From NCBI GenBank assembly GCA_964653285.1, contig CAZZEX010000012.1, forward strand, positions 9,140-73,139: a DNA stretch of 64,000 nucleotides. The letters run 5' to 3'. The DNA is from CAZZEX01 sp964653285. Lineage in GTDB: Bacteria > Chloroflexota > Anaerolineae > B4-G1. Under the pieces are notes generated by a model, which worked only from the letters and a program-made list of their open reading frames with translations, was not told the origin of the DNA and searched no databases. The position numbers and the translations under genes were made by a program. This document shows positions 57,948 through 64,000 of this stretch, one piece after another (position 1 is the first letter of the stretch; the number at the start of each line of letters is the position of its first letter).

Positions 57948-58980
57948 CGGAGAATCTGGTTTTCAACTGGCTGCGCCACACCAGCCACACTGTCATTGCC
58001 ACCGGGGGCAAGAAGTCAATAAGGTGCATCAGCACCCCGTAACTCAGCGCCGTGGCCCGATCAACGTTAAAAATACCCAACGCCAACACGACCGCGCCTT
58101 CATACACGCCGACGCTGGCCGGTAGAGAGGGCAGGGCAATGCCTACCCGCAGCGCTGCCGACACGGTCAATGCCATCGGCCAGGATGGAGGTAGGCCTAA
58201 AGCGAGGAACGTCGCCAGATTCGCAGCCGCTCCCCAGATCCACGCACCCACCGACAACGCAACAGCCCGCCAAAGCAAGTGGGAGCGTCTCAGGCCCTCA
58301 ATGCCCTCGATCACGTGAGCCAGCCGTTCCTGCATCGTGGGCCACCATTGGATATTGTGCCGATCAGCAATCCATCCCAACCGGCTCAAAAGAGGCTCTT
58401 GCCAGGCCAGACCAGCCCTCAGTCCGATGTACAAGAAAATCAGCGCAATCACCACTCCCCACGTGGCCTGTGCCAGCCAGGACGGCCTGGCGGGGGCCCA
58501 GAATGGAACCAGGGATAACACCAGCACCAGTAGGGCCAGGTCCAGCACTTTTTCACCTGCCATAGTCCCCAGCGCGCGGGCCTTGCTTTGACCACCGCGT
58601 TCGCCCAGCCAGTAAATGCGAGGGATATCCCCGCTCCGAGCCGGCAGGAGATAGTTCATCGTCTGGCCAATGAGCATGGCCGTCAGTGCGACCTCGAACG
58701 GTGGCACCGGTGGGGTGAAAAGCGCGCGCCAGCGGGCGGCACGCACAAGTGTATGCGTAAGGATCATGGTAGCGGCCAAAGCGACCCAGCGATAGTCTAT
58801 CTGATGCCATAACGCAGATAACCGCTGCCAGTCCAGTTTGTGAATGCTCAAGAACACGCAAGATAAACTTGTTATCAGGCCGATCCAAAAGGTTGGGGAT
58901 TTGAGTTTAAGCGCAGCCAGTTTGCGCAGATTGGGCTTCACTGCTACTACTTTGGCACGGACCTGAGTCTCCTGGGGCAC
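57937..58980 (-). CDS. UPF0104/LPG-synthase-TM flippase-like protein
   Basis: 347 residues, GTG start. About eight membrane helices; family landmarks are RAARWRALFTPPVPPFEVAL, MNYLLPARSGDIPRIYWLGE (the N-x-LLPAR-x-G-D loop) and ALPSLPASVGVYEGAVVLAL. Members (AglD2/YbhN group, and the membrane half of lysyl-phosphatidylglycerol synthase) are thought to move lipid-linked molecules. Here probably part of the polyprenyl-glycan pathway begun by the 58984 gene. Confidence 0.83.
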   Translation of the reverse strand: MPQETQVRAKVVAVKPNLRKLAALKLKSPTFWIGLITSLSCVFLSIHKLDWQRLSALWHQIDYRWVALAATMILTHTLVRAARWRALFTPPVPPFEVALTAMLIGQTMNYLLPARSGDIPRIYWLGERGGQSKARALGTMAGEKVLDLALLVLVLSLVPFWAPARPSWLAQATWGVVIALIFLYIGLRAGLAWQEPLLSRLGWIADRHNIQWWPTMQERLAHVIEGIEGLRRSHLLWRAVALSVGAWIWGAAANLATFLALGLPPSWPMALTVSAALRVGIALPSLPASVGVYEGAVVLALGIFNVDRATALSYGVLMHLIDFLPPVAMTVWLVWRSQLKTRFSDEC

Positions 58981-58983
58981 GCG

Positions 58984-60405
58984 TTAATATGCACCCTTAC
59001 CCCGAATGACGGCGACGAAGGTCATCAGCAGAATCCGAACGTCAAGCCAGATAGACCAGTTTCTGATGTAGTACAGATCATCCTCCACACGTAGCGCGTA
59101 GTTGGCGTTGTCACTGCGGCCGTTTACCTGCCACCAGCCCGTCATACCCTGGGGGACAGCGAAGCGCTTGCGATGCCACGGATCGTATCTTGCGACCAGC
59201 CAGGGTAGTTCGGGCCGTGGCCCTACCAGGCTCATATCACCCTTGAGCACATTGAGCAGTTGCGGCAACTCATCAACGCTGAAACGGCGCAGCACACGAC
59301 CCACCCGGGTGATGCGGGGGTCATCGGGCTGCTTGACGAAGGTGGGGGGGCCTTGGCCCGTTTCCTCCGCCAGTCGCTGTTCGTCCGCCTCGGCCCCTGC
59401 GTACATGGTGCGGAATTTGAGCATCTGGAAGGGCCGTCCCCCCTCGCCGATGCGCCGTTGGTGGAAGAGGATTGGACCGGGCGAATCAATCCACACCGCG
59501 AGTGCGGCCAGCAACGTCAACGGCGAGAGCACTACCAGCGCCAGACCACCTACCACCAGATCGAAGAGACGCTTCACGACACGGTCGGGGCCTTCGATGG
59601 CCGGTTCGCGCAGGCCAATGAGCGGGATGCCAGCGAATTCCTCCACTGAGGCGCGGATGAAGACCAGGTCGAACACGTCGGGTACGACGCGCACATTGAC
59701 CGGCAGTTCTTGCAGCGCCAGGATGACTTGCCTGGCTCGCTCCTGCGCGCGCGGCGGCAGGGCCAGGATGACCTCCTCAACAGCGTGCTGGGAGACGGCA
59801 GCGCCAACGTCCCCTAGCAACCCCAACACGGGATAGCCAGCGCAGGTTTTCCCTTGCTTGCCTGCGTCGTCGTCCACGTAGCCCACCAGTTCCAGGCCCG
59901 CCCAGCGATAGGCACGGATGGCCTGGCTGAGTGCCTGCCCCACCGCGCCGGCGCCGACGACGAGCACCCGGCGAGGCTCGCCCAGGCCGTGTCCCAGTCC
60001 CAGTCGGAGCAGCCATTGCAGAACCGCCCGCCAGCCCAGCAGGAAGACCAGGTCAAGGAGATAGAAATAAACGAACAGAAGTCGGGAGAACTCGCGGAAG
60101 AAGAAATAAGCCACTCCAGCAAAGACGAGGGTAGCCCAGGTGACGGCGCTCCACACGGCCTGCACGTCGCCCAGGTAACGCAAGGCGCGCGCCGGGTCGT
60201 AGACGTGCAAGGCAAAAAAGGCCAGGGCCCATAAGGCAGGCACCAGCAGGTAGAACCAGGGACCGAAGGCCAATGGCCCTTTCAGGTAGACACCAAAGGG
60301 CAGCGTCAGCCGCAACACTTTGGCCAGGTACAGCGCCAGCGCCGTGAGTCCCATGTCAGCCATCAGCAGGATCAGGCCCACACGGGTTCCCACACGTTTG
60401 AGCAT
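58984..60405 (-). CDS. polyprenyl-phosphate sugar phosphotransferase (WbaP/WcaJ-like)
   Basis: 473 residues. Four or five N-terminal membrane helices, a nucleotide-binding-like domain (RRVLVVGAGAVGQALSQAIR), then the catalytic PF02397-type C-terminus: KRLFDLVVGGLALVVLSPLT, GPILFHQRRIGEGGRPFQML, KFRTMYAGAE, FSVDELPQLLNVLKGDMSLV, GPRPELPWLV and MTGWWQVNGRSD. It starts glycan synthesis by loading sugar-1-phosphate on undecaprenyl phosphate. First gene of the operon through 53331. Confidence 0.92.
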   Translation of the reverse strand: MLKRVGTRVGLILLMADMGLTALALYLAKVLRLTLPFGVYLKGPLAFGPWFYLLVPALWALAFFALHVYDPARALRYLGDVQAVWSAVTWATLVFAGVAYFFFREFSRLLFVYFYLLDLVFLLGWRAVLQWLLRLGLGHGLGEPRRVLVVGAGAVGQALSQAIRAYRWAGLELVGYVDDDAGKQGKTCAGYPVLGLLGDVGAAVSQHAVEEVILALPPRAQERARQVILALQELPVNVRVVPDVFDLVFIRASVEEFAGIPLIGLREPAIEGPDRVVKRLFDLVVGGLALVVLSPLTLLAALAVWIDSPGPILFHQRRIGEGGRPFQMLKFRTMYAGAEADEQRLAEETGQGPPTFVKQPDDPRITRVGRVLRRFSVDELPQLLNVLKGDMSLVGPRPELPWLVARYDPWHRKRFAVPQGMTGWWQVNGRSDNANYALRVEDDLYYIRNWSIWLDVRILLMTFVAVIRGKGAY

Positions 60406-60536
60406 AGATCGGTTTCTCCCTGGTAGAACACGGATTGCAGGACAACAACGGATCAGGACGGGCTGACATACAGTCCGTCAGGGTGCTGCCCGGCCCTCCC
60501 TATCAACGAAAGCACGTTACAAGCAGGAGTGTGCAC

Positions 60537-60565
60537 ATTATAGCGCAGGCGGGCAAGGTTGTCCA
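60537..60565 (-). promoter_or_regulatory. sigma70-type promoter of glycan operon 60405-53331
   Basis: Minus strand TGGACA (60560-60565), 17-nt spacer, TATAAT (60537-60542). The leader to the sugar transferase ATG is about 125 nt. Confidence 0.7.
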
Positions 60566-60608
60566 ACCGCGCCGCCGTGAACAGACGACGCTGGGCTGAC
60601 TTTACTAC

Positions 60609-60926
60609 CTAACACCGGCTCTTCAGGCCGGTGTCGCCCCCTGTTCTCCACTCGCGCCAGGCAACCCACAGTTGCCAGGCACTCATCGCACAAAACACAC
60701 CCCACAGCAGGCGCTCCCACCAGCACGGCCCTATCAGTCCTACCCCCAGGCTGATGAGGACCAGGCCGGCTAAGAGCCACAACTGAAAGCCGGGGGCGGC
60801 CAGCCGTACCCGCAATCGCTCGCCTCGACGCTGGGCCTCATAGTAGGAAAGGCTGAAGGCGGCCAGGATCACTGCCGCGCCCAGCACCCATAGCCCGTTG
60901 AAAGCCAGGCTGGTCCATTCAACCAT
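60609..60926 (-). CDS. small membrane protein, unknown
   Basis: 105 residues with three hydrophobic segments (about 7-25, 47-65, 68-90); GGGAG precedes the ATG. No family recognised. Its last codons and stop lie inside a palindromic repeat (60612-60634), so the natural C-terminus may have been replaced when the repeat inserted. Confidence 0.6.
   Translation of the reverse strand: MVEWTSLAFNGLWVLGAAVILAAFSLSYYEAQRRGERLRVRLAAPGFQLWLLAGLVLISLGVGLIGPCWWERLLWGVFCAMSAWQLWVAWREWRTGGDTGLKSRC
60612..60634. repeat. REP-like palindrome copy
   Basis: ACACCGGC and GCCGGTGT pair over a 7-nt loop TCTTCAG. Same element as the three tandem copies at 62274-62346, here in the opposite orientation. Confidence 0.7.
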
Positions 60927-60983
60927 ATCTCCCTCGGTATCTTCCCCGGTGCCTTCCGGCGCACCTCCCGGCCAGGGTCTGTG

Positions 60984-62258
60984 TCACGCCTTTGCTGTTC
61001 GGTCTGCCGCCCGGTGCAGGGCTACGGTGAGACCAATAATCACCCAAAAGACGACATTGGGCTTGGCGTCCAACACGGCACAGTCGGTCATGGCATAAAC
61101 GAGGTGCCCAACCAGCGCTCCTCCGCTGCCCAGTGCCAGGGCCTGGATGAGACCATCCGGGCCACGCCGATAGACCTGCCACAGCATCCAGAAAGTGACT
61201 ATGTAAAGCGCCTGCCAGGCCACCAGCCCGGGGAGTCCCAGGTCCAGCGCCACCTGGAGGAATTCGTTGTGAGCGTGGGGGACGGGCCTGTCGGGACGAG
61301 CCTGGAACAGAGGGTACATCACCGGCATCACGTACTGAAATACATCCAACCCAGGGCCGGTAAAGGGAAAATCGGCAATGACGTATTGGGCGCGTGACCA
61401 AATCTCGAACCGCTCCTCAATTGAGACAATGCTCAGTATACGAGCGGACTCCCCGTCAACCTGGATAGCCTGCCTGAGGCCGACAGGACCAACCGCGACC
61501 AGCACGAGCAGCGCGGTCAGGAGCAGGGCGACCCCGACCCGTCCCGGGCGGCCTCCAGCGGTCACCAGCAGCGCCAGGAGACTGACCGTGAAGCCCAGCC
61601 AGGCTCCGCGCGCCTGGGTGATAAGCAACAGCCCCAGGCTGAGGAGAGTAACCAGGCCCTGGGCCGCCACCCATCCCCACCTGCGCTCTCCCCGTCGCAT
61701 CGCCCACAAGAGCAGGCTCAGGCTCGGAGGCAGCACCCACAGGAGCGCCCCGCCGATCACGCTGGGATTGAAAAAAGTCTCTCCCTCCGGCAACCAGCCG
61801 ATCTCGCCCGGCAGTCCTGTCACCAACGATGTCAACTGCGGGATTTTTGAGCCCCATTGGGTGCCTAGAAGTCCCAAGACGAGGAAACCGAGGCTGGCTG
61901 CGATCACGCCAGCCGGTACCCAGCGCAGCCGGCCCGCAGGTTCCAGCAGGTCTACCGTGGCATACAAGAGCCCCACCCCAAGCAACAGACCATCTATCTT
62001 CAATTGGCTCCAGCCTGGGTTGGGCGAGGCGCAGAACCCCACACCGCCCATCACCACCAACAAAAGAACGAGCACGTCCACCGGAGTACGGGGCACGAAC
62101 CGCCCGAGGATCAAACGCCGGAGCACCCACAGCGCCGGGATCACCAACAGCAGGGGGGCGCGTCCTGGGGCGGCGAACAACAGGAAGGGGGTAATGAGGA
62201 GCAAGCACGCCCACTCGATCAACCCCCACCAGCGAGTTACCCGTGGCAAATGGTTCAT
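60984..62258 (-). CDS. O-antigen ligase/polymerase (Wzy_C family)
   Basis: 424 residues from ATG 62258 (a GTG 18 nt earlier lies next to a repeat). About eleven membrane helices; the Wzy_C region reads ERFEIWSRAQYVIADFPFTG, PGLDVFQYVMPVM, then PVPHAHNEFLQVALDLGLPG with the conserved His-Asn loop. It joins or polymerises lipid-linked oligosaccharides outside the membrane. Not in the same operon as the sugar transferase, but probably the same pathway. Confidence 0.87.
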   Translation of the reverse strand: MNHLPRVTRWWGLIEWACLLLITPFLLFAAPGRAPLLLVIPALWVLRRLILGRFVPRTPVDVLVLLLVVMGGVGFCASPNPGWSQLKIDGLLLGVGLLYATVDLLEPAGRLRWVPAGVIAASLGFLVLGLLGTQWGSKIPQLTSLVTGLPGEIGWLPEGETFFNPSVIGGALLWVLPPSLSLLLWAMRRGERRWGWVAAQGLVTLLSLGLLLITQARGAWLGFTVSLLALLVTAGGRPGRVGVALLLTALLVLVAVGPVGLRQAIQVDGESARILSIVSIEERFEIWSRAQYVIADFPFTGPGLDVFQYVMPVMYPLFQARPDRPVPHAHNEFLQVALDLGLPGLVAWQALYIVTFWMLWQVYRRGPDGLIQALALGSGGALVGHLVYAMTDCAVLDAKPNVVFWVIIGLTVALHRAADRTAKA

Positions 62259-62273
62259 ACGCAAATCATCGTG

Positions 62274-62346
62274 CACCAGCCTGAAGCGCTGGTGCTGGGC
62301 ACCGGCCTGAAGAGCCAGTGTTGGGCACCGGCCTGAAGAGCCGATG
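62274..62346. repeat. three tandem REP-like palindromes, 26-bp period
   Basis: Copies at 62274-62294, 62300-62320 and 62326-62346, each CACC(A/G)GC-CTGAAG-(C/A)GC(C/T)...TG. All can form small hairpins. They lie between the O-antigen ligase start and the TPR relic. Confidence 0.7.
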
Positions 62347-62399
62347 TCGGGGATTCCCTATTCTGTGACGTAGGCCAGGGATGTTTGCGGCTTCGGCGG

Positions 62400-62807
62400 G
62401 CCTGCGCAGCATGTGAACTGCCCAGGCGAGTAACCTCCGCCTCGGCCCGGCGGATGAGCGCCAGCGCCTCTTGGAGGTTGCCAAGTCGCTCTTGCAAGAG
62501 AGCCATCTGCGCCTGTGAAGTCGCCACTCCCGCCCGGTCGCCCAGTTGCTCCAGCATCTCCAGGCTGCGGCGGTAGTGGGCCAGCGTCGTAGTCGCCCTG
62601 ATCCTGGTGCACCATCCCAATGTTGTGCAGGGTTTTCGCTGCCCCTGCCAGGTAGGCAGCGCCCACGCCAGCGGCCCGGATGCCACGCAGCGCGAAGTCG
62701 TGCAGGCGGTCCAGGTCGCCGGCCCATTCGGCCAGGCCCAGCAGGGGCGTGAGCGAGGCCGCCGACCCGTCCAGCGTCACGCGCTCACGAGCGATGGTGA
62801 GGTGCAC
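62400..62807 (-). pseudogene. frameshifted TPR-repeat protein remnant
   Basis: Minus strand: one frame reads LHNIGMVHQDQGDYDA (TPR), then the pattern resumes in another frame as LAHYRRSLEMLEQLGDRAGV and LLQERLGNLQEALALIRRAE. Joining them across an indel near 62590 restores consecutive TPR units. The N-terminal part of such proteins is absent too, and the 3' end runs into the REP copies. Confidence 0.65.
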
Positions 62808-62811
62808 CGTT

Positions 62812-63483
62812 TCACGTTTTCCGTTGCTGCTTCACCCGCGCGCGCAGAATATCCGCTCCGCCGTTATCGAGAACCAGCGAGATGAGCATGATCTCCCGTC
62901 GCTCTCCGGAGAGGTTGGGGTCGGTCTCGATCCGCTGGATGTACCGTTCGGCCTCAGCGGTCGAGGCAGCGAGGGCAGCGGTCACCAGCCGGGCGACGCG
63001 CGCCAGGTCGGCCACGTCCAGTTTGGCCATCGCCCGCTCCATCAGCGATACTCGCTCACCGACCAGTTGGCGCTGGATCTGGCCGACGCAGAAGCCCTGC
63101 AGGCGGGTATAGAGTTCGTTGAGGGGTACGCCCAACGATTGTTCCCCACCCGCGCCCGGCGCCGCCGAGATGGGCACGGGCTGGATATTGATACCCCCGC
63201 GCAGCATGGCCTGCCAACTGAGGCCCACGCCCAGCGCCATCCAGACCGAGGCCGAACCGGGGATCAGCGCCAGGCCGGCGGCCAACGCCGCACAAGCAAA
63301 AAGCGCGTTGGCGAGCATCAATACCCACGCGCCCCACATCCCCAGCGCCCGCACCGGCCTGTCCGGGTAACCGATGACCACCTCGCTGGCTGCCCAGGCG
63401 ATGGCCATCACAGCGGTGATGGCGTAGAGATCGCCGCGCACCGCCGCCAGCCAGGTGACGACAGATTGAAGGAAAGTCGGCAT
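62812..63483 (-). CDS. membrane protein, unknown
   Basis: 223 residues. Three hydrophobic segments (about 17-35, 48-70, 75-95) followed by a cytoplasmic helical domain (about 120-223). AAGG precedes the ATG. No family recognised. It lies 4 bp upstream of the TPR relic and 28 bp after the winged-helix gene, so the three were probably one transcript. Confidence 0.6.
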   Translation of the reverse strand: MPTFLQSVVTWLAAVRGDLYAITAVMAIAWAASEVVIGYPDRPVRALGMWGAWVLMLANALFACAALAAGLALIPGSASVWMALGVGLSWQAMLRGGINIQPVPISAAPGAGGEQSLGVPLNELYTRLQGFCVGQIQRQLVGERVSLMERAMAKLDVADLARVARLVTAALAASTAEAERYIQRIETDPNLSGERREIMLISLVLDNGGADILRARVKQQRKT

Positions 63484-63511
63484 CGTTTTGCCTTTCTGGG
63501 CTGGTGGCGAC

Positions 63512-63757
63512 CTACGTCCCCAGCGCCCGCTCGTGGCCTTTCTTGGTCAGGACAAACATCTCACCCTTCCGCAACTTCTGCCGCTCGACGTACCCTTGCT
63601 GCTCCAACGCCCCCAGGGGCTCAGCGATATCTTCAGGGAAGGAGAAGGTACGCACTGCCACTTCGACTGGCAGTGCCGGCCCTTTTCTCAGCAGTGCCTG
63701 CAAGATGTTTATCTCCTGCTCTCTTAGTCGCATAGTCGTGTTCTCACCGTTTGGCAT
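63512..63757 (-). CDS. small winged-helix DNA-binding protein
   Basis: 81 residues; AGGAGG 7 nt before the ATG and a good promoter. The pattern LREQEINILQALLRKGPALP, VEVAVRTFSFPEDIAEPLGA, LEQQGYVERQKL, KGEMFVLTKKGHER is a winged helix-turn-helix with the wing at FVLTKKG. No sensor domain. Likely a local transcription regulator, perhaps of the membrane protein that follows. Confidence 0.7.
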   Translation of the reverse strand: MPNGENTTMRLREQEINILQALLRKGPALPVEVAVRTFSFPEDIAEPLGALEQQGYVERQKLRKGEMFVLTKKGHERALGT

Positions 63758-63799
63758 TCTCTCACCTCCTGATCCGGGCCGGGTCGAAATCCCGGGGAC

Positions 63800-63828
63800 A
63801 TTCTAGCACAACAGAAGGAGCGTGTCAA
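63800..63828 (-). promoter_or_regulatory. sigma70-type promoter of winged-helix gene
   Basis: Minus strand TTGACA (63823-63828), 17-nt spacer, TAGAAT (63800-63805). Confidence 0.75.
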
Positions 63829-63843
63829 ACGCCGGCCACCCTG

Positions 63844-64000
63844 TCACCGTTCCGTCTCCACCCACACTTGCGCCCCGTCGGTGGTGACCTCGACCGCGCC
63901 CTGCTCGTCGGTACGGTAGACCGGCAGCCCGCTTCGACTTCGCCTAGCGCGGGCCTCCAGCCGCTCCAGCACCCCGGCGCAGGGATGCCCAAAATCATTG
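63844..64000 (-). CDS. C-terminus of ComEC/MBL-fold-like protein (5' end outside window)
   Basis: The frame is open to the right edge. The 52 codons visible read GHPCAGVLERLEAR, then LPVYRTDEQGAVEVTTDGAQ and WVETER, the pattern of the last part of ComEC/Rec2 metallo-beta-lactamase domains (GHP...VLERL...VYRTD..G.V). ComEC moves transforming DNA across the membrane. With only the tail visible, another MBL-fold hydrolase remains possible. Confidence 0.55.
   Translation of the reverse strand, partial: NDFGHPCAGVLERLEARARRSRSGLPVYRTDEQGAVEVTTDGAQVWVETER

Noticed and set aside
62274..62346. CRISPR array from 26-bp period
   Set aside because: Only three hairpin units with 5-nt gaps and no cas genes.

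Overview
The window looks like a chromosomal segment of a Chloroflexota (Anaerolineae-type) bacterium. Reasons: sigma70-like promoters (TTGACA, mostly 17 nt spacers, TATACT/TATAAT), Shine-Dalgarno sites, bacterial xseA/xseB and murJ, cohesin/dockerin proteins, Thr-Pro-rich linkers, secreted proteins carrying a (V/I)(Y/F)(L/F)P motif, and DUF4012/DUF2723 polysaccharide genes. Nothing suggests a plasmid or phage.

Region 1 (1-2812, minus): three cohesin or dockerin proteins and a 59-residue dockerin microprotein. The most upstream gene has a promoter with an 11-bp-spaced direct repeat.

Region 2 (3077-19661, plus) is the most notable part: an archaellum (archaeal flagellum) gene cluster in a bacterial setting. 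It holds two tandem archaellins with class III signal peptides, FlaG- and FlaF-like stator proteins, FlaH fused to an N-terminal receiver domain, FlaI, FlaJ and a GxGD prepilin peptidase. Mixed in are a REC-CpaE/TadZ ATPase, an OmpR-type regulator, a pseudo-receiver, a REC remnant with an HPt domain, a free receiver, two small proteins sharing a coiled-coil N-terminus, and PilN- and PilO-like proteins with PPC, TPR and LysM additions. No FlaX, FlaC/D/E, CheF or histidine kinase is visible. Three promoters inside the cluster and the dockerin promoter share one layout: 7-mers near CTGTAAC repeated every 11 bp, ending 21-22 nt before the -10. The inference is an OmpR/PhoB-type regulon in which phosphorelay signals reach the motor through receivers, including one built into the FlaH ATPase.

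Region 3 (19662-22949): tRNA-Lys, two small membrane proteins, xseA (apparently near-leaderless), a pyruvate-kinase C-domain protein, a MazF/PemK relic and xseB.

Region 4 (22951-48437, mostly minus): a surface polysaccharide locus with murJ, GT2 and GT4 glycosyltransferases, SAM methyltransferases, a GT-C membrane protein, a Wzt-like ABC ATPase, RmlC/RmlD/epimerase, a large secreted protein and a MITE-like element. Three glycosyltransferases are paralogues and one is fused to a methyltransferase.

Region 5 (48466-64000, minus): two secreted clan-A-like glycoside hydrolases, a beta-propeller lyase-like protein, an LPETG-anchored protein, an operon for a polyprenyl-phosphate sugar transferase, flippase-like protein, GT4, DUF2723 and DUF4012, then an O-antigen ligase, a broken TPR gene, a small winged-helix protein and the C-terminus of a ComEC-like protein. 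Regions 4 and 5 together make and modify cell-surface glycans.
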